Positions 22,890 through 31,782 are shown, numbered from the stretch's first letter. The stretch is DNA of 33,112 nt from Candidatus Adlerbacteria bacterium (GCA_903900775.1 CAIUOD010000012.1:1-33112); one strand, 5' to 3'. Program-made: numbers and translations. Notes: generated by a model not told the origin, from the letters alone.

Positions 22890-23504
22890 ATGAGTTTTTT
22901 TAAAGATCATACAAAAAAGAAGATCTGCATTCTGTTGGCTCACCCCGACCAAGGCGCCACCAATTGTGGCGAGTTGGCACTTCTTTACGAGGCGAGCGCG
23001 CAGGCGGCCGGCCACGAGGTGCGCCGCATAAATTTGGGCGATCTGCACTTCGACCCGATCCTGCATCTGGGCTATAAAACAATCCAAGAGCTTGAGCCCG
23101 ATCTCAAAAACTTTCAGGACACGGTGCGTTGGTGCGAGCATTTGGTCATTTTTTATCCTAACTGGTGGGGGACGATGCCCGCGCTTCTGAAGGGGCTCTT
23201 CGACCGCTCCTGGCTCCCGGGCTTTGCCTTTCGCATGCGCAAACGCAAGGACGGCACGCAAAAATTATTTTGGGATAAACTCTTGCGCGGCAGAACCGCG
23301 CGCGTGGTAGTGCTCTCCGGCACCCACCCACTGCTCATTTGGCTCAATTTTGGCGACTATACCAATGAAATTGGTCGCAGTATTTTATGGTTCGCCGGGT
23401 TTAAAGTAAAATTTTCGCGCATGGGCCCGTCCGAAAAAGCGCCGCAATGGCTTTGGAATACGTGGCGCAGCAGAATCGCGCGCCTGGGTTCGCGCGGCGA
23501 GTAG
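22890..23504 (+). CDS. NAD(P)H-dependent flavodoxin-fold oxidoreductase
   Basis: 204 aa from the ATG at 22890 (the track uses a TTG two codons earlier). It matches the flavodoxin_2 family (quinone reductase NQO1 / KefF / modulator of drug activity): KKICILLAHPDQGATNCGELA at the FMN phosphate site, VRWCEHLVIFYPNWWGTMPALLKGLFDR as the family signature, and VVVLSGTHPLL. It would reduce quinones or similar two-electron acceptors in the cytoplasm using bound FMN or FAD. It lies downstream of the Pro-rich membrane protein. Confidence 0.88.
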   Translation: MSFFKDHTKKKICILLAHPDQGATNCGELALLYEASAQAAGHEVRRINLGDLHFDPILHLGYKTIQELEPDLKNFQDTVRWCEHLVIFYPNWWGTMPALLKGLFDRSWLPGFAFRMRKRKDGTQKLFWDKLLRGRTARVVVLSGTHPLLIWLNFGDYTNEIGRSILWFAGFKVKFSRMGPSEKAPQWLWNTWRSRIARLGSRGE

Positions 23505-23540
23505 CAAAGCTTCTTAACTCATCGTTCACTCTCGGCGTGG

Positions 23541-23546
23541 TATAAG
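23541..23546 (+). promoter_or_regulatory. Extended -10 of the glycosidase-like gene
   Basis: TGGTATAAG has the TGn-extended form and ends 5 nt before the ATG at 23552, leaving essentially no leader. Confidence 0.55.
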
Positions 23547-23551
23547 TTCCC

Positions 23552-25273
23552 ATGAAGAAGTTTTCTGCGGCAGTCTCCGTGTTTGCGCTTTTAGTTGCGC
23601 AATTGGGGGTTGGCGTTCTGCCAGCACAGGCAGCAGTCTCGAGTTGGCAAAAGGGAGCCAGCATCGTGCCTGCCTCAACCACCGACTTTGGTTCGGCTTC
23701 GTTTAATCAATCGTTGCAAAATTTAAAGAATACGGGTGCCAATGCCGTGGCGCTCGTCGTGCCGTACTATCAAAGCAATATCTATTCGACCGATGTGGCC
23801 GCGGGGTGGAACACGCCTACCGACGCTTCGCTCGGGAGTGCTATCGATTATGCGCACTCGCTCGGACTCGCGGTGACACTCAAGATCCACGACGACCCGT
23901 ACACCGGTGACTGGCGCGCGCATATTAACCCGAGCGATCGTACGGGTTGGTTCACGAATTATGGCAGCGCACTCTTGCATGTAGCGAGCATCGGGCAAAC
24001 ACATCATGCCGAGATGATCGTTATCGGCACTGAGATGGTAAGCATGGCCTCATCGCAAATCGACGGGAGCAACACGCAAAATTGGCTAGACCTCATCGGC
24101 AAAATACGCGGCGCCTATAGCGGTAAGCTGACTTACGACGCAAACTCGACCAACAATAATACTGACCCGTTTGAAAACGAAAAAGCGACTATCGGCTTTT
24201 GGTCGGCGCTCGACTATGCCGGGCTTTCGGCTTACTACAATCTCAACACGGGCGCCAACGATGTGGCATCGCTTCAGGTGCAATGGGATTATTGGAATCA
24301 AAACGACATCAAACAGTTTGCCCAGTCGGTCGGCAAGCCGGTTTTGTTTATGGAGGTCGGCTATCGGAGCGTCGACAATGCCCACCAGCAGCCGTGGAAT
24401 TGGCAAAATGGCGGGGGTTACAATCCGACTGAGCAAGCCAACGACTACCAGGCGCTCATGACGTATTGGAATAATTATCCGTATCTCGGCGGCGTGTACT
24501 GGTGGAGTTGGTCGAGTAGCCCGGGGGCGGGCGGCTCGGGAGACACCGGCTATACGCCGCAGAATAAACCGGCTGAGCAGGTGCTCACGCAATGGTTCAC
24601 CAATCCGACGAGCCCCACTAACTCGACACCGACCTTCATGACCAGCGCTTCGGCGCCGGGCGGGCAAGTAGGTGCGGCCACTCCGATCACGGTGACGGTG
24701 CAAAATACCGGCGGCGCGCTGCAAAACAGTATTGTCGATGTTGAAATCTATAACGCGGCGGGCGGCCGCGTTTCCCAGCAATTCTTTAGCGGGCAGAATA
24801 TCGCGAGCAATCAGACCATCACCCTGACCGCCAATCTGACTGCACCCGCCGCGGGCACGTATAGCATCGCGGTCGGCGTCTTCAACAATAATTGGTCGCA
24901 GACGTATTCGTGGAATGGCACCGCTGGCAAAGTTACGATAACCAGCGCGCCTAGCAATCCGCCACCCAGCGGGAATTCGGTAACTGACGTGTGGTGGCCG
25001 GCAAATGGCGCGGCGGTCTCGGGGGTACAGCCGTTTAAAGCGTTGCTCGAAAACACCGCACTCTCTCAATATCAGATGTACTGGCAGGTTGGGGCCGGCC
25101 AATTAAACCCGATGGCCGACAACACGGTCGGCTATCCGCACAAAGAGGTGAGCGTCGACCTTTCTGGGTGGAAGTGGAGCCCAAACAAACAGTACACGAT
25201 AACTTTTGTCAGCAAAGACTCAAGCGGCAACGCGCTCTCGACCAAGAGCGTGCTGATAACGGTGAATAATTAA
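23552..25273 (+). CDS. Exported glycoside hydrolase-like protein (GH113/GH53-like barrel), 573 aa
   Basis: A signal peptide (1-28, ending PAQA) is followed by a TIM-barrel domain (about 30-350). Two glutamates sit where retaining clan-A enzymes have them: E161 in VIGTEMVSM (acid/base) and E268 in PVLFMEVGYRS (nucleophile). WRAHINPSD and GGVYWWSWSS are typical barrel motifs. From about 357 come an Ig-like/CARDB domain (ITVTVQNTGGALQNSIVDVEIYN) and a C-terminal beta domain beginning VTDVWWPANGAAVSG, which may bind carbohydrate. The protein should act on extracellular beta-linked polysaccharide, perhaps mannan or galactan. Leaderless promoter upstream; terminator downstream. The family assignment by motif is moderate. 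Confidence 0.8.
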   Translation: MKKFSAAVSVFALLVAQLGVGVLPAQAAVSSWQKGASIVPASTTDFGSASFNQSLQNLKNTGANAVALVVPYYQSNIYSTDVAAGWNTPTDASLGSAIDYAHSLGLAVTLKIHDDPYTGDWRAHINPSDRTGWFTNYGSALLHVASIGQTHHAEMIVIGTEMVSMASSQIDGSNTQNWLDLIGKIRGAYSGKLTYDANSTNNNTDPFENEKATIGFWSALDYAGLSAYYNLNTGANDVASLQVQWDYWNQNDIKQFAQSVGKPVLFMEVGYRSVDNAHQQPWNWQNGGGYNPTEQANDYQALMTYWNNYPYLGGVYWWSWSSSPGAGGSGDTGYTPQNKPAEQVLTQWFTNPTSPTNSTPTFMTSASAPGGQVGAATPITVTVQNTGGALQNSIVDVEIYNAAGGRVSQQFFSGQNIASNQTITLTANLTAPAAGTYSIAVGVFNNNWSQTYSWNGTAGKVTITSAPSNPPPSGNSVTDVWWPANGAAVSGVQPFKALLENTALSQYQMYWQVGAGQLNPMADNTVGYPHKEVSVDLSGWKWSPNKQYTITFVSKDSSGNALSTKSVLITVNN

Positions 25274-25295
25274 AAATTGTGCGAAAAATTTTATA

Positions 25296-25332
25296 GAGAA
25301 AAGGCGGGCAGCTTGCGCATGCCCGCCTTTCG
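25296..25332. terminator. Bidirectional terminator
   Basis: AAAGGCGGGCA (25300-25310) pairs perfectly with TGCCCGCCTTT (25320-25330). The minus-strand side is followed by TTTTCTCTATAAAATTTTT, so it mainly serves the convergent 160-aa gene. Confidence 0.78.
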
Positions 25333-25352
25333 AAGCCTCTCGATATTGGCCA

Positions 25353-25835
25353 TCAGCCGCCGGCAGGGACGATGATGACTGTTCTTGGCCTAACCATGCC
25401 ATTGAGGTTGAGCTTGTCGGCCAAGACCTTCCTCGTGCCAGCCACATGCCGGAAGAGAACGGGCAGGGGAGCGCCATTGCCATTCTGCAGGAACATCAGA
25501 AGATCATCGCCCCTGGCTAGAAGGCCGTCCTTCACGGGGGAGTTTTCTTCGTTGACGATGTGGTCGGCCAGGCACTCCAACATCGTGTGGAAGCGTGGCT
25601 GCCTGAAGAAAAACGCCACCACATCGCCCGCGGGCAGTTCAGTCTTCGGAGGCACTTGCCAGATATTCACCAGGCAACGCGGCTTGGCGGTTATCTCTCT
25701 GAGCAGTCCCAGTGACAAGGCGATATCGTTGGGACGGTTGAGTAGGGACGGCCAGCACAGCGGTTCGTAATCCACTCCTACACCGATGAGATAGGGTTCG
25801 GCAAGAGTAGCTTGGGCGTACTGCACGTCTCCCAT
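25353..25835 (-). CDS. Orphan protein, 160 aa
   Basis: ATG at 25835 with GAGAGGAG about 7 nt upstream. The sequence is mixed (LIGVGVDYEPLCWPSLLNRP, then VNIWQVPPKTELPAGDVVAFFF and ARGDDLLMFLQNGNGAPLPVLF) with no TM segment or signal peptide. A TTGACG-17-TAAAAC promoter is visible further upstream on the minus strand, with a leader of several tens of nucleotides. Single-gene unit with a terminator. No family is recognised. Confidence 0.6.
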   Translation of the reverse strand: MGDVQYAQATLAEPYLIGVGVDYEPLCWPSLLNRPNDIALSLGLLREITAKPRCLVNIWQVPPKTELPAGDVVAFFFRQPRFHTMLECLADHIVNEENSPVKDGLLARGDDLLMFLQNGNGAPLPVLFRHVAGTRKVLADKLNLNGMVRPRTVIIVPAGG

Positions 25836-26035
25836 TGGGAGCTCCTCTCACATTTATTTTGCCACGGAACCGCCGCGACGCGGGTTATGGGGAACTAGTG
25901 AAGCCACCTTCAGTTTTACCGGCAATTATACTCTCCGTCAATTTTAGACCTCTTTTTTATAAAAATTAACCACCACGCCCCATATATCGAACAAAAGACA
26001 GTGGGTAAGTAAGAATAAATGAGTATGCTGTGAGT

Positions 26036-26569
26036 ATGAGAATTCAATTAAGATTGGCCGCTATTCTTATCCTTATCTTTGTTTTTAGTTTTTTTGCAGG
26101 CGCTCCAGCGCTGGTGGAGGCACAAGCCGCCGCGCCCTCTTCGGAAGTACCTTCGTCGTTTCAAACAAAACTTTTAGGGATTACTAATAGCGATCGGCTC
26201 GCGCAAGGAGATGCGCTTCTTACCGAAAATTCGCTTCTTACCCTCGCGGCGCAAAAAAAGGCGGATGACATGGTGGCGAAGGGCTACTTTGCGCATTTCT
26301 CGCCGCTCGGAGTGTCGCCTTGGTATTGGATAACTTCGGTTGGGTATGGATATACCCATGCGGGCGAAAATTTAGCCATAAACTTTGACGACCCGACGGC
26401 CGTTGAGGCGGCGTGGATGGCTTCGCCCAAGCATCGCGCTAATATTCTGCGAGGTCTCTACACCGAGATGGGTATCGGTATAGCACACGGGACCTATCAA
26501 GGAGAACCGGTAACTTTCGTTGTTGAACTGTTTGCGACACCTGCCCCAACAAAAACAAACCCCGCATAA
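26036..26569 (+). CDS. Exported CAP/SCP-domain protein
   Basis: 177 aa from the ATG at 26036 (the GTG in the track lies 6 nt upstream). A signal peptide (about 1-28, ending LVEAQA) precedes a CAP domain (PF00188 type): LLGITNSDRLAQGDALLTEN, KADDMVAKGYFAHFSP (His), YGYTHAGENLAINF (GEN motif, second His) and WMASPKHRANIL (third His). Bacterial CAP proteins are extracellular and usually of unknown activity. TATGCT ends 6 nt before the ATG (leaderless pattern). The terminator overlaps the last codons. Confidence 0.88.
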   Translation: MRIQLRLAAILILIFVFSFFAGAPALVEAQAAAPSSEVPSSFQTKLLGITNSDRLAQGDALLTENSLLTLAAQKKADDMVAKGYFAHFSPLGVSPWYWITSVGYGYTHAGENLAINFDDPTAVEAAWMASPKHRANILRGLYTEMGIGIAHGTYQGEPVTFVVELFATPAPTKTNPA

Positions 26570-26588
26570 ATGCGAGGTTTGTTTCTTT
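26552..26588. terminator. Bidirectional terminator
   Basis: AAACAAACC-CGCA pairs with TGCG-GGTTTGTTT around a short loop; T-rich sequence on both sides. It ends both the CAP gene and the convergent surface-protein operon. Confidence 0.82.
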
Positions 26589-26607
26589 GCGTTGTTACCT
26601 TGGAGAT

Positions 26608-27204
26608 TTACACAAAGCGGCGCTTAGCGTAGTAGCGACGATAGGTGTAGTAACCAGCGGCGGCGAGTACAATTACCAACAGGAGCCATACCCACCACGC
26701 GAGGCCTACGCCGCTATTCGCCACTGCGGCGGTGAGTGGAAGGCCTGCGACGTCGGTTGGGTTGGTGCCGCTGTTAACGGCGAGGGCCGATTGGTCTTGA
26801 GACGACTCGGACCCGTTGGTCAGAGACGTGTTCGAGATGTCGGTCGAGACACCGAGGACTGCGGGGGCTACGCCGCCCGTATTACCTCCGAAGGTAGTGT
26901 TCGTACTTCCGGTGGTTCCAGTCGTGCCGGTAGTGCCACTACCGTTTTGATAGCCGAAGGCGAGCGGGCCGGAGACGGCACCTCCGCCGCCTCCCGAGCT
27001 TCCGCCTCCGCCCGAGCCTCCGCCCGAGTTATTAATCGCGAGAGTGCCCGTGACGGATCCGGTCAAGGTACCGGTCGTGCCCGACTGTGCGGCAACTACT
27101 CCGCTTGAGGAGAGTGTGCCGGTCACCACCGAGGCGGAGGCAATCGCGGCTCCCCACGAGAGCGAGGCGAGGAGTGCGGCGCCAATGATTAGTTTATAGG
27201 TCAT
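26608..27204 (-). CDS. Gly/Ser/Thr-rich surface protein with C-terminal anchor, 198 aa
   Basis: Signal peptide (1-24, ending AIASA), then a beta-prone Thr/Ser segment, a Gly-rich spacer (GGGSGGGGSSGGGGG, about 61-75), a TTGTTGTTGST repeat, and a C-terminal membrane helix (AWWVWLLLVIVLAAAGYY, 169-186) followed by a basic tail RRYYAKRR. This is the layout of a wall or membrane-anchored surface protein. No LPXTG sorting motif is seen. It starts 18 nt after the stop of the larger repeat protein, so the two form an operon. Confidence 0.75.
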   Translation of the reverse strand: MTYKLIIGAALLASLSWGAAIASASVVTGTLSSSGVVAAQSGTTGTLTGSVTGTLAINNSGGGSGGGGSSGGGGGAVSGPLAFGYQNGSGTTGTTGTTGSTNTTFGGNTGGVAPAVLGVSTDISNTSLTNGSESSQDQSALAVNSGTNPTDVAGLPLTAAVANSGVGLAWWVWLLLVIVLAAAGYYTYRRYYAKRRFV

Positions 27205-27222
27205 AAGAGCAGAAGATGACGA

Positions 27223-28818
27223 TTAGTGAAGCGTCTGAACTCCGTAGCTGGTCGTGTATGAACCATTTGCCGAATTCAGAGGGATTTTGGTCTGCACAAG
27301 GACTTGTACCTGGAGCCCGGCTAGAGTAGAACTCAAGTCTCCGATCATAGCGAGTGCCGGTGTCGAGAAGGTATTCGGCGCAGTGATAGTCACCGGCGTC
27401 GTACTTGCCACTGCCTGCGCAGACGAGATCTGCATGTTGCCCGCGGCCAGTATCGTGTCGGTGCTATTCAACCAGTTCCCAAACTCCATAGAGAGATTGG
27501 TCTCGTTGGTTGGGACCGTAATGTTGAAGAGGTAGCTCCAACCATTCGCGTAGGTGCCGTCGGAGATTGCCGCAGTCTGTACCGGGGTGACCGAGGTCAC
27601 CGCGAGGACACCGGGGCTGTTCGTGACCGTGCCGCCGATGGTGCCGGTCGAAGAGGTCCCCACCGCGGTAGTGAAGTGCATGACCGCGCCAGGATACCAC
27701 GTGCCATCAACAAACGACCACGCCGCAACGTAGTAGGTTGTATTCGGGGCGATATCCGGGATGCCCGTATCCGAGAGGGGTGCCGTGAAGGCCGTGTTTG
27801 CGGTTATCGCGCCGAGGTCATCGGTTGTGTAGACACCAGCCGGCACCACAGGGCTTGTCGTGTCGAAGGTCGCGAGCGAGGCCCAGAACGAGTGCCCCGA
27901 AGCGTCAGCGGGCCCGTTGCGGCCATTGAGCGTTGCGTCAGTTGAGAGCACGCCCGTGGCGGCAAGCGTTGTCACAGAAGGGGTGGTCGGCGCGACGATG
28001 GGATCGCCCGTCATAGTGGAGTTGGTGGCGGTGACGACTTTCCCGTTCGCGAGGGTAACGGTTGCTGTCACGCTGGTCGGGATGAGCGTTTGCCCGTATT
28101 CGGCGGCGCGCACATTGTTCCAATAGCCGTCGGTGGCGTAGTTGAAGGTTCCATAGACATCAAACGGCGAGGAGAAAGAGGTCGCGGTAGGGAAGTCGGT
28201 GCCTAATTTGGTAGTAGCCGTGTTTGTTTGGAGTAGCGTAGTGCCCGAGTAGAGTCGCACTACGACAGAGGTCGCGTCTGCGAGTGTTGCATCGGTGAGG
28301 CCGAAGCCTGCAGTGTACCCATTCACGTTGCTAACATTCATCGTGCCAAAGTCTTGTGCCGCGAGCGCACCAGGTAAGGTGAGCGCACTGGTGACGAAAT
28401 GCATGACGGCGCCTGGGATCCAGGTCCCATCGACATTACTCCACGCCGCCACATAGTACGTGGTGCCGGGTGTCACGGGGAGGATATTGGCGATAGACGA
28501 GAGGGGTGCCATGAAGGCCGCGTCGGCAGCAATGGCACCGAAGTCGGCGGTCGAATACACGCCGGCGGGGATGGTCGGGCTTGAGGTGTCGAAGGTGCTT
28601 GTCGAGATCCAGAACGACGAACCGCTCCCGGCGGTATCGCCGTTAGTGCCGTTGAGTGTTGCGTCGGTCGCCGTCACGCTCGTGGCAGGATCGGTTACCA
28701 CAACCAAGGGCGCGGCGCGCGCCATCAAAGCCGAGATACTTAGTGAGCCGAGCACGAGAGCGAACACGATAAACGCAGGGAGATATTTGTTGACCACAGT
28801 TGAGATTGTCTTTTGCAT
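27223..28818 (-). CDS. Exported surface protein with two FN3-like repeats, 531 aa
   Basis: The ATG at 28818 (MQKTISTVVNKYLP) is preferred to the TTG at 28842. A signal peptide (to about residue 35, LISALMARA-like) is followed by two clearly related domains of about 105 aa: DATLNGTNGDTAGSGSSFWI...YYVAAWSNVDGTWIPGAVMHF and DATLNGRNGPADASGHSFWA...YYVAAWSFVDGTWYPGAVMHF. These are fibronectin-III-like. A unique domain separates them and a beta-rich domain ends the protein (YTTSYGVQTLH). There is no C-terminal anchor, so it may be held by the membrane-anchored neighbour. Recent internal duplication is evident. Confidence 0.78.
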   Translation of the reverse strand: MQKTISTVVNKYLPAFIVFALVLGSLSISALMARAAPLVVVTDPATSVTATDATLNGTNGDTAGSGSSFWISTSTFDTSSPTIPAGVYSTADFGAIAADAAFMAPLSSIANILPVTPGTTYYVAAWSNVDGTWIPGAVMHFVTSALTLPGALAAQDFGTMNVSNVNGYTAGFGLTDATLADATSVVVRLYSGTTLLQTNTATTKLGTDFPTATSFSSPFDVYGTFNYATDGYWNNVRAAEYGQTLIPTSVTATVTLANGKVVTATNSTMTGDPIVAPTTPSVTTLAATGVLSTDATLNGRNGPADASGHSFWASLATFDTTSPVVPAGVYTTDDLGAITANTAFTAPLSDTGIPDIAPNTTYYVAAWSFVDGTWYPGAVMHFTTAVGTSSTGTIGGTVTNSPGVLAVTSVTPVQTAAISDGTYANGWSYLFNITVPTNETNLSMEFGNWLNSTDTILAAGNMQISSAQAVASTTPVTITAPNTFSTPALAMIGDLSSTLAGLQVQVLVQTKIPLNSANGSYTTSYGVQTLH

Positions 28819-28973
28819 TGAATAATTACTAGTTAATAACAATTAATAACTCGGCGACCCATTACTGATAGTCCCTCCACCATCGCAGAGGTTGATATCG
28901 AGTGGCATGAGTTTAAGCCCATCACAAACTCACAAAATACTCATGGGAGGTAAAGTAAGGTAGGATGACATTT

Positions 28974-29648
28974 ATGAGGTTATTAATTGTTGAAGACGAA
29001 AGAGATTTTGCGAGAAACCTCAAAAAGCTACTTGAGCTGAAAGGCTTTGCCGTTGATTGGCTCATGGATGGCGAAAAGGCGCTGAATCGCATACGTCTCT
29101 ATCATGCCGACTATGATTGTCTTATCATCGATCTCACGTTGCCGGGTATTGATGGAGTAACGCTCACCAAAAGTTTGCGCGCCGAGAATATCGCCACGCC
29201 GATTATTATCTTGACCGGCCAAAATGCGACCGAGTATAAAGTCGAGCTATTAAACTCTGGCGCCGACGATTATGTCGTCAAACCGTTTTCTTCGGATGAG
29301 CTTATCGCCCGTATAGCTTCTGTCTCGCGGCGCCCGGGCGCGCCGCAGGCGGTCATGCATGCGGTGGGCGATGTTACCATCGACACGGCCGCTCATCGCG
29401 TGCTCGTGAAGGACACCGAGGTTGTGCTAACGCTCAAAGAATATTCCCTGCTCGAGTGTTTTCTCCGTCGGCCGGGCGAAGTCTTTACGCGGGAAGAACT
29501 CTCAAGCCAAGTGTGGGATTTTAATGCCATGACGCTTAGCAATGTATTAGACACGCATATGAAAAATCTACGCAGAAAACTACAAAAGGTCGGCACGGCG
29601 GATCATTTCGAGACGGTCCGTGGGGTTGGATATCGCTACGTGGCCTAA
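28974..29648 (+). CDS. OmpR-family response regulator
   Basis: 224 aa from ATG 28974 (the track adds three residues). The receiver domain (MRLLIVEDERDFARNL; phospho-acceptor D53 in LIIDLTLPGIDG; Lys in YVVKPFSSDEL) is followed by a winged-helix DNA-binding domain (about 125-222) with VLTLKEYSLLECFLRRPGEVFTREEL and the C-terminal hairpin VRGVGYRYV. It would bind promoter DNA when phosphorylated. The HisKA-REC gene starts 6 nt later and is presumably its partner. Confidence 0.93.
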   Translation: MRLLIVEDERDFARNLKKLLELKGFAVDWLMDGEKALNRIRLYHADYDCLIIDLTLPGIDGVTLTKSLRAENIATPIIILTGQNATEYKVELLNSGADDYVVKPFSSDELIARIASVSRRPGAPQAVMHAVGDVTIDTAAHRVLVKDTEVVLTLKEYSLLECFLRRPGEVFTREELSSQVWDFNAMTLSNVLDTHMKNLRRKLQKVGTADHFETVRGVGYRYVA

Positions 29649-29654
29649 TTTTAC

Positions 29655-30380
29655 ATGGCCCGTCCCTCTCTTTTCTCCTACCTCAATTTGCGTAAAGTTG
29701 GCACTGATGACGATCGAAAAGAATTTCTCACGATCCTTTCACACGAGCTCCGCAATCCGCTGGCAACGGTAATGACCTCTCTCGAACTTTTAAGATTAGA
29801 AGAGGCGCATACGCCAGACGCGATCGCGCTCCTCAAGCGGATCGAGAAGAATGTCTATGCGATGACCGTCATGCTCGACAGCCTTCTGAATGTTCCCGTC
29901 ACACTCCCAAACGCCGCGTTAGCTCCGACTCTCGAGGCCCTCGTGTTGCCATTGGCTGGCCCCGTGCGGCACAAGGTGACCTTGCGCCGAACCAGACGCA
30001 CCTACTCTATCCTCGTCGTCGACGATAATGAGTTGGTCGCAGTCGCACTCGCGCGTCTTCTTGAGCTTAGAGGCCACACGGTCGCCGTGGCCCACAATGG
30101 GGCCGAGGCCCTACGCAAGGCGCGAGAGCTCCACCCGCAAATTATTTTGCTCGATATTGGTTTGCCCGATATCGACGGGTATGAAGTCGCTCGCGAATTA
30201 AAAGAAGAAAAGGGATTTTCAGCCACGCTCATAGCGCTCACCGGCTATGGCCACGCAGAAGATAAAGAGCGCGCCAGTAAAGCGGGATTTTTTAAACATC
30301 TCACCAAGCCAGTCACTCTTAAAGAAATTGAGATTGTTTTTTCTAAACTCCCTCGGACGCCCCGACCCCCAAGTGTGTAA
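29655..30380 (+). CDS. HisKA-receiver fusion without kinase ATPase domain, 241 aa
   Basis: A HisKA dimerisation/phosphotransfer domain (about 20-80) carries the H-box FLTILSHELRNPLATVM with H30. The chain then goes through a short linker (81-115) straight into a receiver domain (about 117-230: YSILVVDDNELVAV, D167 in IILLDIGLPDIDG, Lys in HLTKPVTLKE). The HATPase_c domain that normally follows HisKA is missing, with no N, G1 or G2 box. It cannot phosphorylate itself and should act as a phosphotransfer relay, its His taking the place of an Hpt module. It is co-transcribed with the OmpR regulator and its 3' end overlaps the convergent kinase gene by 38 nt. Confidence 0.85.
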   Translation: MARPSLFSYLNLRKVGTDDDRKEFLTILSHELRNPLATVMTSLELLRLEEAHTPDAIALLKRIEKNVYAMTVMLDSLLNVPVTLPNAALAPTLEALVLPLAGPVRHKVTLRRTRRTYSILVVDDNELVAVALARLLELRGHTVAVAHNGAEALRKARELHPQIILLDIGLPDIDGYEVARELKEEKGFSATLIALTGYGHAEDKERASKAGFFKHLTKPVTLKEIEIVFSKLPRTPRPPSV

Positions 30381-31401
30381 TCGATATGGTTGCGCCGGGC
30401 GATGTGTTTTTTCTTTCTACCGTGGCACCCAGCTGATTAACAAGGGATTCGACAATACTCGTCCCTAACCCGTCTTTTTCATTTAAGTCCGTTGTCGGGA
30501 ATCCTATGCCGTCATCAGCGATCGTAAGCCTCCACATTTCGGGCTTCGATTCGAAGGTGACCAGTACTTTGCCAGTGTCTGTGGGGAAGGCGTGTTTTAA
30601 AGCATTGATGGTTAGTTCTGTAGTGAGGAGTCCGAGACTGATAGCGTCATCAGCAGTCACTAAGCCAGAGTCACCTGCGACAGTCAATACTATTGGTTTC
30701 CTGCCGCCTATCATCGATTTAGAAATGCTGTCACAAAGGGTAGTCAGGTAGGTGACCACGGGTATCTTAGAATCTGAAGTCGTAGGATCGAGATTGCGCT
30801 GGACGGTCGCGATGGAGATAATCCGTTCATACGCATCCTCAAGATGAGTACGGCTTTCTTCAGATTTCACACTCCCTGCCTTAAGCAAAATAATGCTCGC
30901 GATCAGTTGTAGACTATTTGCAATGCGATGGCGCATCTCTTTGAGGAGATTATCCTTCTGTGCCATGAGGAGCTCTTTTTCGCGTGTGATTTTTTGGATG
31001 GCTGTTATATCGGTGATTGCAAGGAGTATATTTCGCCTTTTACTATCAAAAATTATCTGACGGGCATTGATGACCATGGTACGCTGGCCCAATCTCTCGA
31101 AACGGTGTTCGACCTCATATTCTTTAACCGTCTTTTTCTCTGGAATGATCTGTTCCAGCAGTACGCGCAGAGCGGGGATATCCCACTCGCCGTTTCCTAG
31201 TTCAAAAAAAATCTTGCCCTGTACCTCTTCATACTCGACATTGAACACGTCATAAAAAGCTCGATTAGCGGCGATCACGCACAATCGCTCATCAAGAATT
31301 ATTATCGGCTCGCGAAGTGTCGCGATAATTGCTTGGGTAAGTTTTGCGTCTAGTCCTTTAACTTCAGATCCAGCGCCTACCCCCCGACGGGGGTTGTTCA
31401 T
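30343..31401 (-). CDS. Cytoplasmic PAS sensor kinase, HisKA_2 family
   Basis: 352 aa, no TM segments. A PAS domain (about 22-135: TLREPIIILDERLCVIAANRAFYDVFN) is followed by a HisKA_2 phosphotransfer domain with LLKEMRHRIANSLQLIASI (H158) and a HATPase_c domain: TTELTINALKHAF (N box), ADDGIGFP (G1) and GLGTSIVESL (G2). It senses a cytoplasmic signal and autophosphorylates. TATAAT ends 8 nt before the ATG on the minus strand (near-leaderless). Its last codons overlap the HisKA-REC gene on the other strand; it is the obvious candidate to feed phosphate to that ATPase-less protein. Confidence 0.92.
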   Translation of the reverse strand: MNNPRRGVGAGSEVKGLDAKLTQAIIATLREPIIILDERLCVIAANRAFYDVFNVEYEEVQGKIFFELGNGEWDIPALRVLLEQIIPEKKTVKEYEVEHRFERLGQRTMVINARQIIFDSKRRNILLAITDITAIQKITREKELLMAQKDNLLKEMRHRIANSLQLIASIILLKAGSVKSEESRTHLEDAYERIISIATVQRNLDPTTSDSKIPVVTYLTTLCDSISKSMIGGRKPIVLTVAGDSGLVTADDAISLGLLTTELTINALKHAFPTDTGKVLVTFESKPEMWRLTIADDGIGFPTTDLNEKDGLGTSIVESLVNQLGATVERKNTSPGATISITHLGVGASEGV

Positions 31402-31478
31402 AACAACTCATTATACACTACTTTTATGAGAAATACATGAAGGAGGTGTGCATAACCTTTAGGGCTTGAATGCTAGGG

Positions 31479-31524
31479 CAAAAAAGCAAAAGCCGTCTCC
31501 CGGGCGGCTGATGCGGAAGACGGC
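31479..31524 (-). terminator. Intrinsic terminator (minus strand)
   Basis: GCCGTCT pairs with AGACGGC; on the minus strand it is followed by TTTTGCTTTTTT. It ends the 79-aa orphan gene. Confidence 0.78.
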
Positions 31525-31542
31525 AGAAGAGACTTATATGGA

Positions 31543-31782
31543 TTATCGCTCACCACGCCGTTTCTTCTGGGCGACCAAACGGTAGTCGGGATCAATCCAT
31601 GCGTCGGTCAGCATGGCCGCTATCTCGGGCGCGGTCATGTTGCCGAACAGCCTGTGGTATACAGCGTGGATTTTTACATCCGGTCGTACGATATTTTTCC
31701 TTCCTCCTGGGGTTTTCGTCTTGCTCCCCTCATATCCGGGCGGGAAGCGACTTCTCGGGAGCCGGTGATGGCGGTCGTTCAA
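31543..31782 (-). CDS. Orphan basic protein, 79 aa
   Basis: TTG start at 31782 with GGAGGGG about 5 nt upstream. The N-terminus is basic (MNDRHHRLPRSRFPPGYEGSK) and is followed by a probable helix-turn-helix-like stretch (VYHRLFGNMTAPEIAAMLTDAW) and a basic end, AQKKRRGER. A TTGACC-17-TTCAAT promoter and a leader hairpin (GTTTAGGTA/TACCTAAAC, 31798-31827) precede it, and a terminator follows. It could be a small DNA-binding protein. No family is recognised. Confidence 0.58.
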   Translation of the reverse strand: MNDRHHRLPRSRFPPGYEGSKTKTPGGRKNIVRPDVKIHAVYHRLFGNMTAPEIAAMLTDAWIDPDYRLVAQKKRRGER

